Source: an uncultured Balneolaceae bacterium (GTDB lineage: Bacteria; Bacteroidota; Rhodothermia; Balneolales; Balneolaceae). Taken from it: a stretch of DNA of 21,066 nt. Below, piece by piece: positions 8,055 through 16,579 of this stretch. The stretch is from contig CALKWT010000013.1 in NCBI GenBank assembly GCA_938003885.1, forward strand, positions 1-21,066, in the 5' to 3' direction. The position numbers were made by a program, and so were the translations under genes. Numbering within the stretch: the stretch's first letter is position 1; each line of letters starts with the position of its first letter. Below the pieces are notes generated by a model. That model had not been told where the DNA came from, did no database searches, and saw only the letters and a program-made list of their open reading frames with translations.

Positions 8055-8104
8055 GACTGGTTCTGAATCAGTCATCAGCCACTTTAAAGTGGAAGGGCTT
8101 TTTT
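8055..8104 (+). terminator. Tandem hairpins with T-run before susC (terminator or attenuator)
   Basis: A first hairpin, GACTGGTT (8055-8062) with AATCAGTC (8066-8073, one G-T pair), has a three-base loop. It is followed at once by AGCC (8077-8080) with GGCT (8096-8099) around the self-complementary ACTTTAAAGT (8081-8090); CCACTTT/AAAGTGG (8079-8092) is an alternative pairing. The run of six T is at 8099-8104. It may end transcription from the upstream operon or an independent small RNA, or act as an attenuator if the susC transcript starts upstream of it. Confidence 0.5.
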
Positions 8105-8176
8105 AATACTGTGAAAATCTTTTATATTCCTGTGCATTTATAATTCATCATAAATTCACAATTCTAAAATCCGGAT

Positions 8177-11100
8177 ATGGACTATACAAAGATACGAGGA
8201 GCATTTCGTGGCATGGGATCGCCATTGAAGCCGTTCTGGCGGAGTTGCACATTCAGAAAAAAAACTTTATCAGTCATCCGGTTCAATATAGCTGCAGTAC
8301 TGGTTATCGTTATGATGGCTGGTAGTGTTGATGCACAGAACCGGGTGGAAATAAGGGGAACTGTTACAGATGGAGCTGATAACACCCCGTTGATCGGAGC
8401 CAGTGTGGTGGTGGAAGGATCCGAAGAAGTGGCGGGCACCACTATCGGTACGGTGACGGGCCTGGATGGAACCTATACCATCAATGTTCCCGAGGAGCTG
8501 AATACACTGGTCTTTTCATTTGTGGGTTACATTACTCAGACTGTCCAGATCGATGGCCGCACCACGATCGACATTGTAATGCAACCCGATGTGCGAATGC
8601 TGGATGACGTCGTCGTTGTGGGGTATGGTGTACAGACGCAGCGTGAAACCACGGGTTCGATTGTCTCACTGAGTGAGTCGGACTTTAATCAAGGTGCCAT
8701 CGCCTCCCCGGAGCAGTTGTTACAGGGACGTACGGCAGGTGTCCAGATTACAACGGCGAGTGGTGAACCGGGGGCAGGTGCCAATGTCCGGATCCGGGGC
8801 ACGTCCTCTGTGCGAGGCGGTAATCAGCCACTCTTTGTTGTAGATGGTGTACCCCTCAGTGGAGGGAACGATACACCGGGCGGTGCCAATGTGGGTGCAG
8901 GCAGTCAGTCGGCAAGAAACCCTCTTACCTTTTTAAATCCGAATGATATTGAAAGTATCAGTGTACTGAAGGACGCCTCGGCTGCTGCAATCTACGGTGC
9001 GAGAGGTTCCAATGGTGTTATTCTTATCACGACCAAAAGCGGAACCTCTGAGCCAACCCTCTCTATCTCCTCAAGCACCAGTATCAGCAATACGACCAGG
9101 AAGCTGGATCTGCTTTCTGCCGATGAGTACGTGAGCATGGCACAGGCAGCCGGTGCCGATCCGGACATTGTGGATTTCGGAAGTGCCACCAACTGGCAGG
9201 ATCAGATCTTCAGAACCGGAATTTCACAGGATTATAATGTGAGCTACGGTGCGGGTTCAGAAACTGGGTCCTACCGGCTCTCGCTGGGGTATGGGGATCA
9301 GCAGGGGACCATTAAGAACACCTCCCTGGAACGTTTGACTGCCCGGATTAATGCCACTCAGCGGTTTCTGGACGACCGGCTTATCCTTGATGTGAACTTC
9401 ACCGGTTCAAAGCTGAATCAAGAGTATGCTCCCATTGGTAATAATGTTGGGTTTGACGGGAACCTGATCGGTGCTGCACTGCAGGCAAATCCAACGCGGC
9501 CGATCTACAACAGCGACGGCACCTATTTTCAGTCGTCAGACTTCCGCAATCCGCTTGCGATGTTAGATTATATTGATGACAATTCTGAGACAAGCAAATT
9601 GCTGGCAAATGTGGCGGCCACAGTCAACCTTACTGACTGGCTTGCCTACAAAATTAACTACGGCTATGAAAATTCGGACGCTGTTCGCCGGGTAGGGGTC
9701 AGTCCGCACCTCGGATTTCCCGATATTCAGTCTACCAACGGTCGTGCGGTTATTGACAATCTCTATGCGAATTCCCAGTTGATAGAGCATACCCTCAACC
9801 TCAGACAGGGGGCACTGGGAGGCGAGATCGATCTTTTGGCAGGTTTCTCCTACCAGCGATTTGAACGCCGGGGAGATTGGCTGCAATCCTCCTATTTTGT
9901 CACAGACGAAATTCCACCTGTAGATAATGTGGATGGAGTGGACAATATTAACAACCGGGCATTTCTGGCTTCCTCTTCCAGAAATACAGATGAAATCCAA
10001 TCCTTCTTCGGGCGTGCCGTCTATAACTATTTGGACAGGTATATTCTGACAGCCAATTTCCGGGTGGATGGATCTACAAAGTTCGGGAAGAACAACAAAT
10101 ACGGTTTCTTTCCCTCTCTGTCAGGGGCGTGGAGGATCTCAGGTGAAGAGTTCTTCGAACCACTCATGGATACATTCTCTGATTTGAAGCTCCGTGTTGG
10201 GTACGGAGTTACCGGAAATCAAGAGTTTCCCGGAGGAGTTTCACTGGCAGTTTTCAATGCCAACAGTGACGGATCCATCACTCAGGTGAACAACCCGAAT
10301 CCGGATATCCAGTGGGAAGAGACAACCCAGTGGGGAATTGGACTCGATTTTGAGCTCTATCAGGGCAGGTTATCGGGCTCGCTCGACTATTTCAATAAAC
10401 AGACTGATAATCTGATTTTCCGCCAGGATTATGCTCAACCTGCAGCGGTCGACTATCAGTGGGTAAACCTGGATGGTACGGTGATCAACAAGGGCTGGGA
10501 GTTCATGCTAAACGCCTATCCTGTAGATGGAACCAGCTTTACCTGGCAGATTGGCTACAATATGAGTTTCCTGGAAAACACAGTACGTGATCTCAGTACA
10601 TTTGTAAATACAGGTGCTATACACGGACAGGGGCTTACCGGTGCCTACGGTCAACGCATTGCCAGCGGTCAACCGCTCTTCTCCTTCTATATGCGCGAAT
10701 TTGTAGGGTTTGATGAAAATGGCCTTGGCATCTATGCCAATAACGGTGAGCTTGGATTTGTAGGAGATCCGCTTCCAGACATGACACTGGGCCTCAACAA
10801 CACCTTTTATATCGGCCGTTGGGATGTCAGTGCATTCCTGGAAGGTGCATTCGGATTTCAGGTTTACAACAATACTGCCAATGCCATTTTCCTGAAAGGG
10901 AATCTGAGAAACGGACGTAATGTAACACGTGAAATTGCTCAAAGTGATGAGAATCCAAATAACTTCGGTGAAGCTTCCACTCGGTTTATTGAGGATGGAG
11001 ATTATTTAAGACTGGCCAATTTGAATATAGGCTATAGTATCGATCCCGCCTCCATCGGTCTGCAGGATGCACTTCGCTCTTTGAGAATCAGCCTGACGGG

Positions 11101-11251
11101 CCAGAATCTTTTTGTGATAACGGGTTACAGCGGTTTTGATCCGGAAGTAAATACGGATAAATCGATGAACGGTGTTCCTTCACTCGGTATCGATTATACA
11201 GAGTATCCCCGAGCACGTACTTTTACGTTTAATGTGAGCCTGGAATTTTAA
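8177..11251 (+). CDS. SusC/RagA-family TonB-linked outer-membrane transporter
   Basis: The product has 1024 residues, within the usual SusC size. A basic N-terminal extension of about 35 residues precedes a hydrophobic signal segment (36-50), with likely cleavage after VDA (51-53). A carboxypeptidase-regulatory-like domain covers about 57-135 (EIRGTVTDGADNTPLIGASV). The SusC signature DDVVVVGYG (143-151) leads into the plug, ending at SVLKDASAAAIYGARGSNG and ILITTKSG (about 262-289). A 22-strand type beta-barrel would fill the rest, finishing with FTFNVSLEF and the terminal aromatic residue typical of barrel proteins. SusC works with a SusD lid to import ligands using TonB energy; susD begins 32 bases downstream, so the two are an operon. 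The absence of nearby glycan-degrading enzymes leaves the substrate open. A shorter start at ATG 8213 cannot be excluded. Confidence 0.97.
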   Translation: MDYTKIRGAFRGMGSPLKPFWRSCTFRKKTLSVIRFNIAAVLVIVMMAGSVDAQNRVEIRGTVTDGADNTPLIGASVVVEGSEEVAGTTIGTVTGLDGTYTINVPEELNTLVFSFVGYITQTVQIDGRTTIDIVMQPDVRMLDDVVVVGYGVQTQRETTGSIVSLSESDFNQGAIASPEQLLQGRTAGVQITTASGEPGAGANVRIRGTSSVRGGNQPLFVVDGVPLSGGNDTPGGANVGAGSQSARNPLTFLNPNDIESISVLKDASAAAIYGARGSNGVILITTKSGTSEPTLSISSSTSISNTTRKLDLLSADEYVSMAQAAGADPDIVDFGSATNWQDQIFRTGISQDYNVSYGAGSETGSYRLSLGYGDQQGTIKNTSLERLTARINATQRFLDDRLILDVNFTGSKLNQEYAPIGNNVGFDGNLIGAALQANPTRPIYNSDGTYFQSSDFRNPLAMLDYIDDNSETSKLLANVAATVNLTDWLAYKINYGYENSDAVRRVGVSPHLGFPDIQSTNGRAVIDNLYANSQLIEHTLNLRQGALGGEIDLLAGFSYQRFERRGDWLQSSYFVTDEIPPVDNVDGVDNINNRAFLASSSRNTDEIQSFFGRAVYNYLDRYILTANFRVDGSTKFGKNNKYGFFPSLSGAWRISGEEFFEPLMDTFSDLKLRVGYGVTGNQEFPGGVSLAVFNANSDGSITQVNNPNPDIQWEETTQWGIGLDFELYQGRLSGSLDYFNKQTDNLIFRQDYAQPAAVDYQWVNLDGTVINKGWEFMLNAYPVDGTSFTWQIGYNMSFLENTVRDLSTFVNTGAIHGQGLTGAYGQRIASGQPLFSFYMREFVGFDENGLGIYANNGELGFVGDPLPDMTLGLNNTFYIGRWDVSAFLEGAFGFQVYNNTANAIFLKGNLRNGRNVTREIAQSDENPNNFGEASTRFIEDGDYLRLANLNIGYSIDPASIGLQDALRSLRISLTGQNLFVITGYSGFDPEVNTDKSMNGVPSLGIDYTEYPRARTFTFNVSLEF

Positions 11252-11272
11252 ATCACTTATTTGTTTTGTTAA

Positions 11273-11277
11273 AGGAG
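11273..11277 (+). promoter_or_regulatory. Shine-Dalgarno sequence that fixes the susD start
   Basis: AGGAG lies six bases before ATG 11284, the only strong ribosome binding site I see in the window; most starts here lack one. It supports ATG 11284 over the upstream in-frame TTG at 11266, which would put the site inside the gene. Confidence 0.75.
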
Positions 11278-11283
11278 AAATTT

Positions 11284-12849
11284 ATGTTTAAAAAATTAAC
11301 TTTATTAACAGGTCTTGCAGCTACATTGTTTTTCATGTCGGGCTGTACAGATCTGGCTGACAATATTCAGGACGGAATCGGCAGAGAGACTGGAGATGAC
11401 GGACCAGCGGAGATAACCGATCCTACCTCTGCTTTGGTAGGTGTTTATTCACAGTTGAACGGACTCCGCGGTGCGGGTGAAACATTTGCACTGATGGAAC
11501 ATCCATCTGATGAGATGATTGGCCCAACCAGGGGGACCGACTGGAGCGACTTTGGAGTCTGGAGGCAGCTCCATGCTCATACCTGGGATCCATCCCATGC
11601 TCAGTTGATCAATACCTGGAACCATTTGAACTCCGGGATATTCCGGGCGAGCCAGGTAGTGGAGTCCTCTGCCGCAACTGCTCAGGAGGTGGCCGAAGCC
11701 AAATTCCTGAGGGCGTACTTTATGCACTATGTGATGGACTTTTTTGGCCAGGTACCCTTCCGGCCTACCGATGCTGGTGCTGCTGATGTCCCTGAAGTTC
11801 TTTCCAGAAGCGAGGCCTTCGACTTTATCATCGATGATCTCACCTCTGCAAGGAATGAACTGCCCTCCCTCTCTTCAGCATCTGATGCAGGAAGAGCCAG
11901 TCAGGAGGCAGTCGATTTTCTGCTCGCTCGTCTGTACCTGAACAAGGCGGTCTATACCCAGTCAACGCCCGAAAATCCATCAGCAGGGCCATACGACTTT
12001 TCGAATGCGGATATGGATCTGGTAATCAGCCATGTGCAGAACATCATGGATAATCCTTACACAGAACTGACCGATTATTTCGACAATTTCCACTGGGATA
12101 ATACCATTCGGTCAAACGAATTACTTTTTGTCATTGCTGCAGAAGAAGGTGGATCCAACACGTTTAATCATTTCTACATGACGTTGCATTACAACAACAG
12201 TCCATCCGGCTGCTGTAATGGTTTTACCACCCTGGGGAGCTTCTATGACCGTTTTGAAGAGAACGACATCCGGCGAAGCCAATACATACCCGGAATGTCA
12301 GACCAGGGCGGGGTCCTGGCAGGATTTTTGGAAGGCCAGCAGTATGATAGTTTTGATGGCAGTCTGGAGAATCCCGGAGCACCTCTGCAGGACCGTGGCG
12401 GGAATCCGCTAATTTTCACTCCTGATGTCGATCTTTTTTATGCCAATGAGCGGATGGGAATACGGGTGATCAAATATCTGATCTATTATGACAACCCTGA
12501 AAATCCGGGTACAGATTTTGTCCTCTTCCGATACGCGGATGCCTTATTGATGAAAGCTGAAGCTCACTTCAGAAAAGGGGAAACCTCAGAGGCCCTGGAA
12601 CTCATTAATGAGTTGCGTGCACACAGAAATGCGTCGCTTCTGGCATCGCTGGATGAACAGGATATCCTGGATGAGCGGGGCAGAGAGCTCTATTGGGAAG
12701 GCTGGAGACGCCAGGATTTAGTCCGATTTAGTGCTTTTACGAATGAGTGGGAAGAGAAGGCGCAATCGGAAGATTACCGGGTTATCTTTCCAGTTCCGCA
12801 GCGGGCGTTGGATACCAATCCGAAATTAACACAGATCACAGGATACTAA
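11284..12849 (+). CDS. SusD/RagB-family outer-membrane lipoprotein
   Basis: The mature protein would sit on the cell surface as the ligand-binding lid of the SusC barrel. It has 521 residues, typical for the family. The signal peptide ends in lipobox FMSGC with C21 as the lipidated residue. The TPR-type helical signature AEAKFLRAYFMHYVMDFFGQ (137-156) is the classic SusD segment, and YADALLMKAEAHFRKGE followed by ERGRELYWEGWRRQDLVRF near the C-terminus is equally diagnostic. It lies 32 bases after susC and before a strong terminator. Ligand-binding residues vary in this family, so the substrate cannot be read from the sequence. Confidence 0.97.
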   Translation: MFKKLTLLTGLAATLFFMSGCTDLADNIQDGIGRETGDDGPAEITDPTSALVGVYSQLNGLRGAGETFALMEHPSDEMIGPTRGTDWSDFGVWRQLHAHTWDPSHAQLINTWNHLNSGIFRASQVVESSAATAQEVAEAKFLRAYFMHYVMDFFGQVPFRPTDAGAADVPEVLSRSEAFDFIIDDLTSARNELPSLSSASDAGRASQEAVDFLLARLYLNKAVYTQSTPENPSAGPYDFSNADMDLVISHVQNIMDNPYTELTDYFDNFHWDNTIRSNELLFVIAAEEGGSNTFNHFYMTLHYNNSPSGCCNGFTTLGSFYDRFEENDIRRSQYIPGMSDQGGVLAGFLEGQQYDSFDGSLENPGAPLQDRGGNPLIFTPDVDLFYANERMGIRVIKYLIYYDNPENPGTDFVLFRYADALLMKAEAHFRKGETSEALELINELRAHRNASLLASLDEQDILDERGRELYWEGWRRQDLVRFSAFTNEWEEKAQSEDYRVIFPVPQRALDTNPKLTQITGY

Positions 12850-12873
12850 GAAGGTCCTGATCCAAAAAAGAGA

Positions 12874-12904
12874 GGCCATACATATCGGTGTGTGGCCTTT
12901 TTTT
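12874..12904 (+). terminator. Rho-independent terminator after susCD
   Basis: GGCCATACA (12874-12882) pairs with TGTGTGGCC (12889-12897, one T-G pair) around a six-base loop, followed by seven T (12898-12904) and preceded by an A-rich tract that extends the stem. It lies 25 bases after the susD stop and should separate susCD from the next gene. Confidence 0.88.
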
Positions 12905-12927
12905 GTTCCAATCAATGTTTATTTTAT

Positions 12928-13047
12928 CTGCAACCGGGTAACGGCGGTGTACGATGTTCCGGAAACGGGGAGAGATGATAATGAATCCTCTGTTGGGAAT
13001 CCTGCCGGATGATGGCAAGCCCCGCTCTGACACCAACTGCAACCGGG
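12928..13047 (+). repeat. Direct repeat CTGCAACCGGG in the upstream region of the third VCBS-ASPIC gene
   Basis: The 11-base word CTGCAACCGGG occurs at 12928-12938 and again at 13037-13047, start to start 109 bases apart, in the 192-base gap between the susCD terminator and the ATG at 13097. The gap also holds the palindrome TCTCGCGAG just after the second copy. They could be two sites for one regulator or chance; no promoter consensus is obvious. Confidence 0.25.
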
Positions 13048-13096
13048 ATCTCGCGAGCACGAACCTCCAATCTCAATGATAGTCGACAACTGACCT

Positions 13097-16000
13097 ATGT
13101 TCAGGCCATTTCATCAGTTCACATCTGTAGTGACAATTCTTCTGATACTGTTTTCTTCTTGTACCCGCGATCAGGACAAAAGGTTTGAAAAGCTGGAGGC
13201 ATCACAAACGGGAATCGATTTTAATAATGAAATTATTCCAACCCCGGAACTTAATATTTTCAACTACCTCTATTTTTATGACGGTGCGGGGGTAGCAGCG
13301 GGTGATCTTACAGGCAATGGGCTTCCAGATCTCTACTTTACCTCTAATTCGGGTGAGAACAGGCTGTATCTGAATAAGGGAGAGTTCGAATTCGAGGATA
13401 TCACCGAACGGGCTTTTGAAGAGGGGCTGCCTCAATACTGGTCTACAGGGGTGACATTTGTCGATATTAATAATGATGGATTGCTTGACATTTATGTGTC
13501 TAACGTCGGCGGCCATATGAACTTTGACGGAAAGAATCAGCTCTTTATTAATCAGGGAACCGATGAGATGGGAATCCCTTGGTTTACGGAAGAAGCGGCT
13601 TTCTATGGGCTTGACTTGCAGGGGCTTGCAACTCAGGCTGTTTTTTTCGATTACGATCTGGATGGTGATCTGGACATGTTCATGCTCAATCACTCTGTAC
13701 ACTCTTTTGGTACCTATACCTATTCTACCCTGCGTCAGGAGAGCCACCCTTTGGCAGGAGACAAGCTCATGAGAAATGATAACGGCACGTTTGTAGATGT
13801 GACCGAAGAGGCAGGGATATTTAATTCGCCCCTCGGCTATGGTCTTGGGGTAGGAATTGCAGATCTGAACGGGGATGGCTGGCCCGATATCTATGTAGGA
13901 AATGATTTTCATGAAGATGACTATCTCTATCTCAATAATGGGGACGGAACCTTTACTGAATCCCTGGAAGAGATGATACAGCACACCAGTTATTCATCGA
14001 TGGGAAATGACCTGATTGATATCAATAACGATGGATTGATGGATATCTACTCGCTGGACATGATGCCAGAAGCCTATGAGCTGCAGCGTACCTCCGTGAT
14101 TGAGGATCCTTACGATCTCTACCTTACGAAACTCGCCTATGGCTATAAACATCAGTTTACAAGAAATACACTGCAGCTGAACCGGGGAAATGGAAAATTC
14201 AGCGAGATCGGAATGTATTTAGGTGTTCATGCGACAGACTGGAGCTGGGCTGCACTCGGTGCCGATTTTAATAACAATGGCTATACCGATCTCTTTGTCT
14301 CCAACGGAATCTATGGACGTACAAATGAGCTGGATTACATCCATTTTATAACCCAGGATCATATACAGCAGCGGTTGGAAGGCGAACTTACCGAGGAGGA
14401 TGTCCGGCTGGCTGAGCATGCACCCCAGGTGAAAATTTCAAATTACATGTTTGCAAACCGGGGCGGCCTGAATTTTGAAAATGGCTCCCGGAAGTGGGGC
14501 CTGGACCATCCTTCTTACTCAAGCGGGGCAGCTTATGCTGATCTGAATGGAGATGGATCCCTTGACCTGATTATCAACAATGTCAATCAGCCGGCCGCGA
14601 TCTACAGAAACCGAACCCGGGAACTGGATCCCGAAGCCGCATTTCTGAAAGTGAAACTGGAGGGGCCCGCTACAAACAGGTATGGTATCGGTGCACGGGT
14701 GACGATCCGGCAAGAGGATTCGGAGGAGATGCTGGTCCGGGAACTTTACCCGGTCCGGGGTTTTCAGTCCTCGGTAGAGCCTCTTCTTCACTTTGGCCTC
14801 GGGACTGTAGATAAGGTCGGGGAGTTAGAGATCCGTTGGCCAGATGGAAAAGCAGAGCGTCTGAAGGGTTTGGATGTGAATCAGACTCTTACACTGAGGT
14901 ATGAAGATGCCGTCATGATGACCGCGACAGCGGAAGAAAATGAAGAGCCTCTTTTTATTGAGATTACAGATCAATTGAATGTTGATTTCAGACATCGTGA
15001 GAATGATTTTATAGAGTTCAACCGGGAGCCGCTGATTCCCCATATGGTCTCCCGGGAAGGTCCGGCTCTGGCTGTTACAGATGTAAACAGCGATGGGTTG
15101 GATGATATATATATCGGTGGAGCCAGGCGGCAGTCTGGCGCCCTCTTTCTGCAACAGGCTGATGGTACCTTTGCAGAGAAAGAGGTAGCTGCCTTTGATG
15201 AAGATCTCAATTACGAGGATGTGGATGCCCATTTTGCCGATTTTACCGGCAATGGATTGCCGGATCTTCTCGTGGTGTCGGGAGGAAATGAATTTACCGG
15301 AACCGCAGAATATATGAGGCCCAGGTTCTATATCAATCAGGGGAACGGGGAGTTTGTCCGGGATACTGAACGTATGCCGGATCTCTACCTGACCGGATCC
15401 GTGGCCGCGATTACGGATGTAAATGGGGATAATCTCCCCGATATCTTTATCGGTGCACGTGCCGTGCCCTGGAGTTATGGGAGCCGGCCGGAAAGCTATC
15501 TGCTGATCAATGAGGGAGATGGATATTTCAAAATTGATGAATCAGATTTCGGTAAAAGGTTTGCCGATGTCGGGATGGTGACAGATGCAAAATGGGCAGA
15601 TATGGACGGAGACGGGCTGCCCGATCTGGTGGTAGCATCAGAATGGGAGCCGGTACAGATCATCTACCATGATCCCGCGAAGGGCAAAATGGAGATGCCG
15701 CACTCTTCAGGTTTGTGGAATACTCTTGAAATAGCTGATATGACGGGGGATGGCAGGCCAGATATCATCGCAGGAAATCTGGGATTGAATTCCAAATATC
15801 AGGCATCCGAAGAGATACCCCTGCGTATGTATGTGGAAGATTTTGATGGCAATGGAATTCTGGAGCAGATCGTAACCTATATCGACTCTGACGGGAGGGA
15901 ACGGCTCTTTGCAACCAGAGATGAGCTTGTTGAACAGCTGCCTTATATCGGGGAACGGTTTTCAACGTACCGGGAGTTTGCTGCAGCGGATCTTACAGAG

Positions 16001-16432
16001 GTGATCGATCGAAACATCATGAACAGGGCGCTAACCTATGAAGTTACTGAGCTTCGTTCCGTTATGTTTCTAAACAACGCTTCTGGTTTTGAAAAAACAC
16101 CACTGCCTCAGGCTGTGCAGTTCTATCCTGTTCAATCTACATACATAACAGAGTTCAAAGGAAACGGAAGGATGGATCTGGTCACGGCGGGTAACTTTTT
16201 TAATGCCAATATTCAGCGGGGGCGATATGATGCAGGGTATGGATCTCTCTTACTGAACGAGGGGGAGGGCAAACTTTCAGAGTACTCAAATAGCCACATG
16301 AATTGGTATCTGGAAGGGGAGATCCGGCAGTTGGAAGGGATACGGATCGGGAATTCAGAAGTTCTGATTACAGCCGAAAATAATGGCGCCGTAAGATTTT
16401 TCAGGATAAACAGGGAGGGAGGTAATAATTAA
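13097..16432 (+). CDS. Double-propeller VCBS/FG-GAP lipoprotein with central ASPIC/UnbV domain
   Basis: The protein has 1111 residues. The signal peptide ends in lipobox LFSSC with C22 lipidated, so a membrane-anchored, exported protein is expected. About fourteen calcium-loop repeats are visible in two blocks: seven before the ASPIC module (starting near 70, 123, 185, 256, 308, 390 and 482; e.g. DLNGDGWPD at 256) and seven after it (near 662, 715, 774, 835, 881, 915 and 1019; e.g. DMDGDGLPD at 835). The ASPIC/UnbV module sits between them at about 515-603, with NRYGIGARV, HFGLG and IRWPDGK. The layout suggests two seven-bladed propellers joined by the ASPIC domain. It follows susCD in the same direction but behind a terminator, so it probably has its own promoter. 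VCBS-ASPIC proteins recur beside SusCD pairs in Bacteroidota; their ligand is unknown. Older database labels such as RNA-binding protein have no support in the sequence. Confidence 0.92.
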   Translation: MFRPFHQFTSVVTILLILFSSCTRDQDKRFEKLEASQTGIDFNNEIIPTPELNIFNYLYFYDGAGVAAGDLTGNGLPDLYFTSNSGENRLYLNKGEFEFEDITERAFEEGLPQYWSTGVTFVDINNDGLLDIYVSNVGGHMNFDGKNQLFINQGTDEMGIPWFTEEAAFYGLDLQGLATQAVFFDYDLDGDLDMFMLNHSVHSFGTYTYSTLRQESHPLAGDKLMRNDNGTFVDVTEEAGIFNSPLGYGLGVGIADLNGDGWPDIYVGNDFHEDDYLYLNNGDGTFTESLEEMIQHTSYSSMGNDLIDINNDGLMDIYSLDMMPEAYELQRTSVIEDPYDLYLTKLAYGYKHQFTRNTLQLNRGNGKFSEIGMYLGVHATDWSWAALGADFNNNGYTDLFVSNGIYGRTNELDYIHFITQDHIQQRLEGELTEEDVRLAEHAPQVKISNYMFANRGGLNFENGSRKWGLDHPSYSSGAAYADLNGDGSLDLIINNVNQPAAIYRNRTRELDPEAAFLKVKLEGPATNRYGIGARVTIRQEDSEEMLVRELYPVRGFQSSVEPLLHFGLGTVDKVGELEIRWPDGKAERLKGLDVNQTLTLRYEDAVMMTATAEENEEPLFIEITDQLNVDFRHRENDFIEFNREPLIPHMVSREGPALAVTDVNSDGLDDIYIGGARRQSGALFLQQADGTFAEKEVAAFDEDLNYEDVDAHFADFTGNGLPDLLVVSGGNEFTGTAEYMRPRFYINQGNGEFVRDTERMPDLYLTGSVAAITDVNGDNLPDIFIGARAVPWSYGSRPESYLLINEGDGYFKIDESDFGKRFADVGMVTDAKWADMDGDGLPDLVVASEWEPVQIIYHDPAKGKMEMPHSSGLWNTLEIADMTGDGRPDIIAGNLGLNSKYQASEEIPLRMYVEDFDGNGILEQIVTYIDSDGRERLFATRDELVEQLPYIGERFSTYREFAAADLTEVIDRNIMNRALTYEVTELRSVMFLNNASGFEKTPLPQAVQFYPVQSTYITEFKGNGRMDLVTAGNFFNANIQRGRYDAGYGSLLLNEGEGKLSEYSNSHMNWYLEGEIRQLEGIRIGNSEVLITAENNGAVRFFRINREGGNN

Positions 16433-16516
16433 CAAGTGGCTCGTTCTGCAGCGAATGAGGCTGACACCAATATCCGGCAGGGAGAGAGACAGTACCTGCA
16501 AAATAGTGTAATAGAA

Positions 16517-16550
16517 ATAAAAAAGCACTTCGTATCTCTACGTAGTGCTT
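16517..16550 (-). terminator. Terminator of the MFS transporter gene (minus strand), possibly bidirectional
   Basis: AAGCACT-T-CGTA (16523-16534) pairs with TACG-T-AGTGCTT (16539-16550): eleven pairs with one T-T mismatch and loop TCTC. On the minus strand the hairpin is followed by TTTTTTATTT (complement of the A-run at 16513-16522). On the plus strand only CTTCTTCTAC follows, so it is a weaker terminator for the gene ending at 16432. Confidence 0.85.
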
Positions 16551-16579
16551 CTTCTACTGAATAGAATGGAGAGTTTGGT

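Noticed and set aside
8055..8081. tRNA-like T-arm (GACTG...CAGTC with TTC in the loop) followed by GCCA
   Set aside because: The loop is not TTCRANY, no 5' acceptor strand pairs with ATCAGCC, and there is no D-arm or anticodon arm in register.
8105..8176. Search for a Bacteroidota-type promoter (TTTG, about 19 bases, TAnnTTTG) before susC
   Set aside because: The stretch is AT-rich and contains TATATT and TTATAATT, but no spaced pair matching the consensus; no promoter could be placed with confidence here or before the other operons.
12975..13079. Short 34-codon plus-strand frame before the double-propeller gene
   Set aside because: No ribosome binding site, signal sequence or recognisable composition; it sits in an intergenic regulatory gap and short frames of this size are expected by chance.
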